A stretch of 12,130 nt of DNA from NCBI GenBank assembly GCA_012511395.1, contig JAAZGD010000048.1, positions 1 to 12,130 on the forward strand, read 5' to 3'. A model generated the notes under the pieces. The model was not told the origin of the DNA. It was given only the letters and a program-made list of their open reading frames with translations, and did not search any database. Below, one piece after another: positions 1 through 6,772 of this stretch; position 1 is the stretch's first letter, and every line of letters starts with the position of its first letter. This DNA is from Clostridiales bacterium (GTDB lineage Bacteria > Bacillota > Clostridia > Peptostreptococcales > Anaerovoracaceae). The translations under genes were made by a program, and so were the position numbers.

Positions 1-501
1 AACCGGCACCTTGTGGGACAGTCTGCAGAGAAGGTGGCGGAGTTTGCAAAAATCCCCGGAGGAAAGGGCGTAAGGGTAATTGTGGTGGAGGCTGAAGCCC
101 ACGGAGATAAGGAATTGCTTTCAAAGGAGAAGATGTGTCCTGTTTTAGTGGCTCATTCTTACAGGAATTTTGAAGAAGCAGTAGCCATAGCCTCTGAGAA
201 CCTTGAGGTGGAAGGGAAAGGTCACAGCGTTTCCATACATTCTGATAATGAGGACCACATTCTTTATGCAGGTGAAAAGCTTTCCGTATCAAGATTTCTT
301 GTGAATCAGGCATGCTCCTTTACTGCAGGAGGAAGTTATTTCAACGGTTTGGCCCCCACAAACACTTTAGGTTGCGGCTCTTGGGGAAACAATTCTCTTT
401 CTGAAAACCTGACTTATACTCATCTTATGAACATTTCCAGAATTGCTGATTATATGGCTCAAAATCAGGTTCCCGAAGAAGAGGATTTGTGGAACATTTA
501 A
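1..501 (+). CDS. CoA-acylating aldehyde dehydrogenase (SucD / AdhE N-domain type), C-terminal part, 5' end outside window
   Basis: The reading frame is open from base 1, so this is the last 166 residues of a longer protein (the family is usually about 450-480 aa). The GCGSWGNNSLSEN stretch near fragment residues 124-136, followed by HLMNISRIA, is the conserved C-terminal signature of aldehyde dehydrogenases that interconvert an aldehyde and its acyl-CoA with NAD(P)H, as in SucD and the N-terminal half of AdhE. The EutE/PduP branch lacks this motif. The catalytic cysteine and most of the cofactor site lie upstream of the window. No alcohol-dehydrogenase domain follows the stop, so it is not a full AdhE. 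The substrate (acetyl, succinyl or longer acyl) cannot be decided. Its position 57 bases ahead of acyltransferase and acyl-CoA ligase genes suggests a shared acyl-CoA pool, which is inference. Confidence 0.85.
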   Translation, partial: NRHLVGQSAEKVAEFAKIPGGKGVRVIVVEAEAHGDKELLSKEKMCPVLVAHSYRNFEEAVAIASENLEVEGKGHSVSIHSDNEDHILYAGEKLSVSRFLVNQACSFTAGGSYFNGLAPTNTLGCGSWGNNSLSENLTYTHLMNISRIADYMAQNQVPEEEDLWNI

Positions 502-503
502 GG

Positions 504-524
504 CGTATTTGATATAATAATACG
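504..524. promoter_or_regulatory. Small inverted repeat with a TATAAT in its loop, between the dehydrogenase and E2-like genes
   Basis: CGTATT (504-509) and AATACG (519-524) form a 6-bp inverted repeat around a 9-base loop that contains TATAAT at 513-518. No T-run follows, so it is not a standard intrinsic terminator. The TATAAT could be the -10 box of an internal promoter for the genes from 559 onward, but there is no good -35: TTGTGG at 487-492 is 20 bases away, which is too far. A symmetric operator overlapping a weak promoter is possible. It may also be chance in AT-rich DNA. Confidence 0.25.
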
Positions 525-558
525 TGTTTGGGAAGCTCTGTTTTAAAGGGGGAAGGAT

Positions 559-1434
559 TTGGAAAAGAGGAAACGTTTCGGTGACAGGTGGGATGGAAAG
601 CGCATCAGAGGCTTGGACGGAATACATAGCATCATGCCATATTTGTTTAAGAACCGTGTTGCTTCTGAAGTCTATTCAAAGGAAGCCTTTGATATGACTG
701 AGGTTTTGGAGCAGATGAAAGGGATTAAGGAAGAGGACCCGGAATCCGGCATAACCGCCTTTCATTATATAGTTACAGCCTTTGCCAAAACTATTTATCA
801 CAGGCCTGACCTGAATAGATTCATTGCGGGCAAAAGGTTTTATCAAAGAAATTTTATTACCTTCAGTTTTATTGTGAAAAGGTATATGGGAGATGAAGCA
901 AAGGAGATGATCATGACTCTTAAGATAGATGAAACCATGAATCTCCTTGATATAAGCAAAAAGATTACCGGGGAAGTGACCGATTTACGGGAAGCAGGAA
1001 AGGACGATGTGGATTTACTGCTTCAGGCGTTGAGAAAGCTGCCCCGTTTTTTAATGACCTTTGTGATGTTTATATTCAGAACCTTGGACTTTTATGGGAA
1101 AATGCCAAGATCTGTTTGCCACGGTGATATTAATTATCAGAGTTTGCTTCTGTCAAACCTTGGAAGCATCAATGCCGATGCCTGCTATCACCACTTAAAC
1201 GATTACGGAACCAATTCCATGGTCTGTACCATTGGACGGATTCATAAAGAAAAAGTTTTGGACCCGGAGGGTAAGGAGAGCATCAGAGACGTTGCAAATT
1301 TTGGTATCACCATAGATGAAAGAATAGCGGATGGATTTTACTTTGCAAGGTCTACAAGGCTGTTAAAACACCTGTTGTTAAACCCGGATATTTTGTTATC
1401 TCCCATAAAAGAGGCAATAGACTATGAATATTAA
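559..1434 (+). CDS. Stand-alone E2/CAT-fold acyltransferase-like protein (2-oxoacid dehydrogenase E2 catalytic-domain family)
   Basis: This 291-residue protein resembles the catalytic core of 2-oxoacid dehydrogenase E2 and chloramphenicol acetyltransferase. The SNLGS segment (199-203) and the C-terminal DERIADG segment (253-259) line up with the E2 motifs SNLG and DHRxxDG. It has no lipoyl or subunit-binding domain, and no E1 or E3 genes are nearby, so it is not an ordinary E2. Glu254 stands where E2 enzymes have the catalytic His, so chemistry must differ or be absent unless another His (for example the HH pair near residue 210) serves. Residues 161-178 are strongly hydrophobic and may contact membrane or acyl chains. 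The TTG start is chosen because AAAGGGGG at 545-552 sits six bases ahead; the next in-frame ATG would cost 25 residues. The gene overlaps the ligase by 11 bases, implying coupled translation. Substrate is unknown. Confidence 0.75.
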   Translation: MEKRKRFGDRWDGKRIRGLDGIHSIMPYLFKNRVASEVYSKEAFDMTEVLEQMKGIKEEDPESGITAFHYIVTAFAKTIYHRPDLNRFIAGKRFYQRNFITFSFIVKRYMGDEAKEMIMTLKIDETMNLLDISKKITGEVTDLREAGKDDVDLLLQALRKLPRFLMTFVMFIFRTLDFYGKMPRSVCHGDINYQSLLLSNLGSINADACYHHLNDYGTNSMVCTIGRIHKEKVLDPEGKESIRDVANFGITIDERIADGFYFARSTRLLKHLLLNPDILLSPIKEAIDYEY

Positions 1435-3130
1435 TGAGAAGTGGAACCTAAGCTACCCTGAGGGTTCCATGATAGACTTCATAAGGGAAAGAGCAGAAGG
1501 CTATATGGATTATGATGCTTATGATTTTCTTGGGAAAAGGAGAACTTACAGAGAATTTTTCCGGGAGATTGACACCTGTGCAAAGGCCCTTACGGCTCTG
1601 GGGATTAAAAAGGGCGAAAGAGTAACGGTTTGTTTACCCAATATGCCTCAAGCTTTAATTATGTTTTACGGCCTTAACAGAATGGGGGCAATTCCCAACA
1701 TGGTTCATCCCTTATCTGCCGAAGGGGAAATCGAGTTTTACTTAAATGAATCGGAAAGCGTTGCCGCAATTACCCTGGATATGTTTTTTGAAAAGTTTGA
1801 GAAAGTAAGGGAAAATGCTCCCGCACTTAAAAATATTATTGTGACCTCCATGGGCCAGGCATTGTCCCCTCTTAAAAGAATAGGTTATATGGTAACTCAA
1901 GGAAGAAAGATTCCTTCTGTGATGCCGGGGCCCGGCATAGTTTTCTATGAAGAGTTTATGGAGGTTGGAAGAAAGTATAAAGGTGAATTTATACAGAATG
2001 TAAAAAAAGATGATGTGGGCTGTATCCTTTATTCGGGAGGTACTACAGGCACCACGAAAGGCATTCTTTTAACCAATTTAAACTTTAATGCCCTGGCTGT
2101 CCAAACAGCTGAAGCAGGAGACTGCCTTGAAACAGGCCATAAGATGCTGGCTGTTATGCCTGTCTTTCACGGCTTTGGTTTAGGGGTGGGAATTCATACA
2201 GGCCTTTGCTACGGCCTTGTGGAAATACTGGTGCCTAAATTCAGCGTTAAAACATATGCCCAACTGTTGAAGAAGTATCAGCCTAACTATATAGCGGGAG
2301 TGCCTACGCTTTTCAGCGCTCTTTTAGCCACCAGGAAAATGGAGAAGGTGGACCTTTCCTGTCTGGAAGGCGTCTTTTCAGGGGGGGATACCCTGACGCC
2401 CCAGCTTAAAAAGAAAGTTGATAAATTCCTCAAAGAACGAGGCGCTAAAATTCAATTCAGAGAAGGTTACGGTACAACTGAATGTGTTACAGCCAGCTGT
2501 CTTACGCCTAAGGATATATACAAGGAGGGATCCATAGGCCTGCCTTTTAAGGATACTCTGTATAAAATTGTAAAGGTGGGAACTGTTAAGGAGGCAGATA
2601 CTTTGGAAGAAGGAGAAATCTGCATTAACGGGCCTACTGTGATGAAGAGTTATCTCAACAACCTTAAGGAAACTGAAGATGCATTAAAAGTTCATGAAGA
2701 TGGTCTTACATGGCTTCATACAGGAGATTTAGGGACTGTGGATGAAGAAGGATATATTTATTTCAAACAGAGAATCAAGAGAATGATAATATCTTCAGGA
2801 TATTCCATCTACCCTTCTCGGCTTGAGAACATATTGGATGCTCATCCTCTGGTTCGCACTTCTACAGTCATAGGAGTGCCTGACCCTTACAAGGGTCAAA
2901 AGGTGAAGGCCTATATCGTTTTAAAGGAAGGCATCGCTTCCGATGATGATGTTAAGGAAAGCATTTATGAATACAGCTTAAAAAACATTGCAGCCTATGC
3001 CATGCCCTACGAATTTGAATACAGGGATTCCCTACCTCAGACCTTGGTTGGGAAGGTGGCATACAGACAGCTTGAGGAGGAAGAGTTTTTAAAGAGCAGG
3101 GAAGAAGGAGAAGCATGCTTAACGTGTTAG
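1424..3130 (+). CDS. AMP-forming acyl-CoA ligase (fatty acid-CoA ligase-like, class I adenylate-forming enzyme)
   Basis: A complete 568-residue member of the adenylate-forming superfamily, which activates a carboxylic acid with ATP to an acyl-adenylate and then transfers it to CoA. All core motifs are visible: the phosphate-binding loop YSGGTTGTTKG (203-213), YGTTE (349-353), TGD with the ATP-ribose Asp (433-435), the hinge region around RIKRMIISSGYSIYPSRLEN, and the C-terminal catalytic lysine in LVGKVAYR (Lys544). Length is normal for acyl-CoA ligases, and no carrier or condensation domain is attached. The cytosolic enzyme presumably supplies acyl-CoA to the flanking acyltransferase-like proteins; its chain-length preference cannot be read by eye. 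It starts inside the end of the E2-like gene and stops three bases before the PlsC-like gene, consistent with one operon. Confidence 0.92.
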   Translation: MNINEKWNLSYPEGSMIDFIRERAEGYMDYDAYDFLGKRRTYREFFREIDTCAKALTALGIKKGERVTVCLPNMPQALIMFYGLNRMGAIPNMVHPLSAEGEIEFYLNESESVAAITLDMFFEKFEKVRENAPALKNIIVTSMGQALSPLKRIGYMVTQGRKIPSVMPGPGIVFYEEFMEVGRKYKGEFIQNVKKDDVGCILYSGGTTGTTKGILLTNLNFNALAVQTAEAGDCLETGHKMLAVMPVFHGFGLGVGIHTGLCYGLVEILVPKFSVKTYAQLLKKYQPNYIAGVPTLFSALLATRKMEKVDLSCLEGVFSGGDTLTPQLKKKVDKFLKERGAKIQFREGYGTTECVTASCLTPKDIYKEGSIGLPFKDTLYKIVKVGTVKEADTLEEGEICINGPTVMKSYLNNLKETEDALKVHEDGLTWLHTGDLGTVDEEGYIYFKQRIKRMIISSGYSIYPSRLENILDAHPLVRTSTVIGVPDPYKGQKVKAYIVLKEGIASDDDVKESIYEYSLKNIAAYAMPYEFEYRDSLPQTLVGKVAYRQLEEEEFLKSREEGEACLTC

Positions 3131-3133
3131 CCT

Positions 3134-4294
3134 ATGAAAAATTCAAAAGTGCCCAATGTTACATATAAGATTATAAGACCTATAGTATCACCTTTTCTTG
3201 GTTTAATATTTCATTTGAAAAGTGAAAAAGCGCCCTTTGTTGAGGGTCCTTGTATTATAATTTCAAATCATAACACCGACCTTGACCCCGGATTTATTGC
3301 AAGAAGCTTTAAAGAACCCATGTATTTTTAAACAAGTGAGCATGTGATGAGCTGGGGATTTGTATCCAGGCTGATGGAGTTTCTTGGAGATCCTGTTTCC
3401 AGATTGAAGAGTACAAAGGATGCTCAGGCTGCCAGGGAGGTTTTAAGAAGGCTTAAAGAAGGCCATAGAATCTGTATTTTTGCCGAGGGAAACAGAAGCT
3501 TTAACGGTGTGACGGGGCCTATTGCCGAAGCTACGGGAAAGCTGGTCAAGGCAGGAGGAGCCACCCTCATGACCTACCACTTCGAGGGAGGTTATTTAAC
3601 TTCTCCAAGATGGTCAAGGACCATGAGAAAGGGAAGGATGAAGGGATACCTTAAGGGGGTATATCCTTTTAGTGATCTTAAAGATAAGACAGTGGATGAA
3701 ATAAACAGAATGATTAAAGAGGACCTTCATGAGGATGCCTATGAAAGGCAAAGGACTGAGCACGTAAGATTTAAAGGGAAGAACCTGGCAGAATGGTTGG
3801 AGATTGCGTTATATATGTGCCCTGAATGTGAAAGGATTGGGAACATGAAGAGCAGCAACAACCGGTTTTATTGTGAGGCCTGCAGCTTTGAGACCCATAT
3901 TGATGAATATGGATATTTTGATAAAGCTTCACCCTTTAAAACCATAACGGAATGGGATCTTTGGCAGACGAAGAAGATGAAGGAGCTTCAAAAATACGAT
4001 TTACAGGATGATGAACAGGAGCTCTATAAAGCAGATCCACATAACCATGAGAGAAATCTGTTATATAAAGGAACTCTTTTGGCAAATGAAGAAGGAATGA
4101 CCATGGGAGATTATCATTTCGCCTTTAAGGATATGGTGAATATGAATATTAACGGGAGAATGATGATAACCTTCTTTGTAGATCAGAACCATTATGAGAT
4201 ACGGTCCGGTCATCCAAGAAGCGGAAGGAAGTATTTAGCTGTCTATCAAATAATGAGGGAAAGGGAACGCCCGGAATATAACCGGGGGGAATAA
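3134..4294 (+). pseudogene. PlsC-like lysophospholipid (1-acylglycerol-3-phosphate) acyltransferase with C-terminal zinc ribbon, interrupted by in-frame TAA
   Basis: Read through, this frame gives a 386-residue acyltransferase. Residues 45-51 (NHNTDLD) give the NHx4D motif with His46 and Asp51, and FAEGNRS (116-122) is the counterpart of FPEGTRS, which binds the acceptor phosphate. A four-Cys zinc ribbon follows (Cys229, Cys232, Cys247, Cys250), then about 130 residues of unrecognised sequence. Codon 66 is TAA (3329-3331). The frame continues unchanged after it with family-like sequence (SEHVMSWGF), so it is a nonsense change, not a frameshift. The upstream piece (65 aa) keeps the catalytic His but lacks the acceptor site. 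A downstream piece from GTG 3344 or ATG 3347 would lack the catalytic motif. The first start lies three bases after the ligase stop; the nearest SD (3104-3110) is 23 bases away, so initiation probably depends on coupling. A sequencing error or stop readthrough remains possible. Confidence 0.78.
4270..4290 (+). promoter_or_regulatory. GC hairpin overlapping the ribosome binding site of the GltS-like gene
   Basis: CCCGG (4270-4274) and CCGGG (4282-4286) can form a 5-bp all-GC stem with a 7-base A/T loop. Its 3' arm shares bases with the SD run GGGGGGA (4284-4290) that serves the ATG at 4298, so folding would hide part of that site. The element lies inside the last codons of the acyltransferase frame, so ribosomes finishing that frame would open it. 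This arrangement fits translational coupling. Function is inferred from geometry only. Confidence 0.35.
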
Positions 4295-4297
4295 AGG

Positions 4298-5677
4298 ATG
4301 GATTTCTCAGCAGCCAACGAACAATTGTGGAATGTGGTAATACAGTTTGGAATAATAGCAGCCACAGTCCTTATAGCCAATGCTTTAAGAAGGAATTCAA
4401 GGACCATAAGAAACAGCCTTATGCCTACGGCGGTGCTGGCAGGCTTTATCCTTCTTTTACTAAGGACCTTTGGTATCCTCAATATGGATTCCACACTGCT
4501 TGAGATGATCACCTACCATGGGATTGCTTTGGGATTTATTGCCATGAGTCTGAGAGTGCCTGAAGCAGGTGCCATAACTGAAGGAGGCAATTTCATAGGG
4601 CTAAGAAGCGGCTCCATGATAGTAAGCGTCTATCTGCTCCAAGGTATTATGGGCATTATGATAACCATAGGTTTGGCTTATACTGTGGTCCCCAACGTAT
4701 TTAAAGCAGCAGGCATACTGCTGCCTATGGGATACGGTCAAGGGCCGGGGCAGGCCAACAATGTGGGAACCATATATGAAGCCATGGGCATGATGGGAGG
4801 AAGGTCCTTTGCCCTTGCCATAGCCGCCATGGGCTACTTATGGGCCTGCATAGCAGGAGTTATATATTTGAATGTTTTAAAGAGAAGGGGAGAAATCAGG
4901 AGAAACGGAATTGAGGAAGTGTCAGGCTCCGTTACCATAGATATGTTTCAGCATAAGGATGAAATACCCGTTTCCGAATCTGTTGACAAGCTTTCGGTTC
5001 AGGCAGCATTAGTGGTAATAGTTTATCTTGCCACCTTCCTCTTTACAAAGGGATTGTCCTCCTCCATAACCATGATATCTGAAGGTGCGGGAGCTACCGT
5101 AAACAGCCTTTTATGGGGTTTCAACTTTATAACAGGCTCTCTCCTTGCCATACTTACAAGAATTATTATGGAGAAGATGAAGAAAAGAGGCATTATTAAA
5201 AGGAGGTACCAAAACAATTATCTTTTATCGAGGCTGTCAGGACTTGCTTTTGATATAATGATAATTGCAGGAATCGCCTCCATTGAAATAGGAGACTTGT
5301 CAGGCAACTACTTGATGTTCGTTCTCATGTCCCTGGCAGGAGGCTTTGGCACCTTTTATTATCTTAAGAGGCTTGCAAGAATCCTTTATCCCGACTATTA
5401 CTATGAAGGCTTTTTATCCATGTTTGGCATGATGACAGGAACGGTGAGCTCAGGCATACTGCTCCTTAGAGAAGTTGATCCTGAGCTTAAAACACCTGCG
5501 ACAAACAACCTGGTTACAGGCAGCTGTTCAGCCATCGTCTTTGGCATTCCTATGCTTATATTCATAGGTATGGCACCTAAATCAGATATGATGCTGTTTG
5601 TAACTCTTGGAATAATTATTCTGTACTTTTTAGCACTTTTAACCTTTACCGTAAAAGTGGGCGGCAGGAGACAATAG
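4298..5677 (+). CDS. gltS: GltS-like sodium:glutamate symporter family membrane protein
   Basis: A 459-residue polytopic membrane protein with roughly ten or more hydrophobic segments, the first at about residues 12-28 and 40-60. Two glycine-rich re-entrant-loop-like stretches fall at equivalent places in its halves: GYGQGPGQ (145-152) and FGMMTGTVSSG (376-386), the latter followed by LLREVDP. This inverted two-half layout and the GMMTGTxS motif are typical of the GltS family (Na+-driven glutamate uptake). It is longer than E. coli GltS (about 400 aa), and its first loop differs from the classical sequence, so the true substrate may be another amino acid or dicarboxylate. The start has SD GGGGGGA seven bases upstream. 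Its stop TAG is followed directly by the ATG of the HutD-like gene, so the two are probably made together. Confidence 0.75.
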   Translation: MDFSAANEQLWNVVIQFGIIAATVLIANALRRNSRTIRNSLMPTAVLAGFILLLLRTFGILNMDSTLLEMITYHGIALGFIAMSLRVPEAGAITEGGNFIGLRSGSMIVSVYLLQGIMGIMITIGLAYTVVPNVFKAAGILLPMGYGQGPGQANNVGTIYEAMGMMGGRSFALAIAAMGYLWACIAGVIYLNVLKRRGEIRRNGIEEVSGSVTIDMFQHKDEIPVSESVDKLSVQAALVVIVYLATFLFTKGLSSSITMISEGAGATVNSLLWGFNFITGSLLAILTRIIMEKMKKRGIIKRRYQNNYLLSRLSGLAFDIMIIAGIASIEIGDLSGNYLMFVLMSLAGGFGTFYYLKRLARILYPDYYYEGFLSMFGMMTGTVSSGILLLREVDPELKTPATNNLVTGSCSAIVFGIPMLIFIGMAPKSDMMLFVTLGIIILYFLALLTFTVKVGGRRQ

Positions 5678-6769
5678 ATGGTTTCCAATAATTCTGTAAA
5701 AATTTATACTGAGAAGGACTTTGTAAAAAAGCAATGGTCAGGAGGAGTGACAGAGGAACTGTTCATTTATCCTCCCGGTTCTTCCTATGAGAAAAGAGAC
5801 TTCATTTTCCGGTTAAGCAAGGCTTCCGTAGAGGCTGAGAAAACGAAATTCACAGAGCTTACAGGGTTTACAAGGCATCTTGTACTTTTGGAAGGAGACG
5901 TTACCCTAGTGTCGGACTCAAGGAAAAGTAAGAAGCTTGACAGACTTTCAACCTTTTCCTTCAAAGGCTCTGAAGACATTGAAAGCTTTGGCACAGGGAA
6001 AGACTATAATCTTATGGTTAAGGAAGATGCCGAAAGCGCTTTGGAGGTATATGAGGTTACAGAGGAAGGAAGAGCTTTTAAGCTTCCTTCATTTATTCAT
6101 GGGAAAGAAGCATATCTTTGCTTTTACTGCTTAAAGGGATATTCAGTAATAGGATTGGGTGACCATAAGGAATACTTGAAGGAGTCACAGCAGGTCGTTA
6201 TTAAGGAGCAGGATATAGAGGAAAGGGAAGTTCTCCTTATGGGGGAAGGAGTCACAATCGGCGCTTATGTGGCCTTTGATAAGACTGAGTACTTTGAAGA
6301 AAAGAAGAAGAGCCCCATAACCTTTCAGGATATAAAGGATGCATACTTCATTGCATATACAAGCTTCAGGGGTGCTAAGTTCATAAACAAAAAGAGAAGG
6401 AACTTATGGTATGATCCACACCTGGTGAAGGGAATCAGGAAAGCTGAAAAATTTTATATAACCTTCATTCTGTATTTTATAGGACTTTTCTTTGCATTAT
6501 ATATAGATGTGCATAAGGGAACAGGTGCAATTTTATGGACTCTTTTATATCTTCTTATAATACTTCCCTTATCATACCTTATATTTATCCCAAGGCCTGT
6601 AAAGGACCATATGATCCCTGTTTCCCAACTTACTGCTTTACAGAAAAAGCTGTATGATGAGGAAAAAGAAAAGAATCCTCAAACGGAAAAGATTCTTAAG
6701 AAATACAGAATAACAGGGAGGAATGAAGGAGATGAGCATAAAGGCAGAAGCTATGGAAGCTTTAAGTAG
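5678..6769 (+). CDS. HutD/Ves-family cupin protein with two C-terminal transmembrane helices
   Basis: The first 200 or so of 363 residues match the HutD/Ves family: WSGGVTEEL (20-28), YPPGSS (31-36), RDFIFRLSKA (40-49), then GFTRHLVLLEGDVTL (62-76), where family members carry the conserved glycine, arginine and LEG turn of the beta-barrel. Known family members are soluble proteins of about 190 aa, often near histidine utilisation genes, with poorly defined roles. Here a linker leads to two helices (about 259-279 and 283-305) separated by a very short loop, then a charged tail of about 58 residues, suggesting a membrane-anchored protein with cupin and tail on the cytosolic side. The ATG abuts the symporter stop, with AGGAG seven bases upstream. 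No hut genes are in view. It may sense or modulate the neighbouring transporter, which is inference. Confidence 0.75.
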   Translation: MVSNNSVKIYTEKDFVKKQWSGGVTEELFIYPPGSSYEKRDFIFRLSKASVEAEKTKFTELTGFTRHLVLLEGDVTLVSDSRKSKKLDRLSTFSFKGSEDIESFGTGKDYNLMVKEDAESALEVYEVTEEGRAFKLPSFIHGKEAYLCFYCLKGYSVIGLGDHKEYLKESQQVVIKEQDIEEREVLLMGEGVTIGAYVAFDKTEYFEEKKKSPITFQDIKDAYFIAYTSFRGAKFINKKRRNLWYDPHLVKGIRKAEKFYITFILYFIGLFFALYIDVHKGTGAILWTLLYLLIILPLSYLIFIPRPVKDHMIPVSQLTALQKKLYDEEKEKNPQTEKILKKYRITGRNEGDEHKGRSYGSFK

Positions 6770-6772
6770 CCT

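Noticed and set aside
3115..3168. A 17-codon reading frame starting at ATG 3115 with a well-placed GAAGGAG (3104-3110), overlapping the end of the acyl-CoA ligase.
   Set aside because: It could hint at a frameshifted true start of the acyltransferase. However, the frame from 3134 already gives a family-typical N-terminus and no other change is needed, so it is probably chance within ligase coding sequence.
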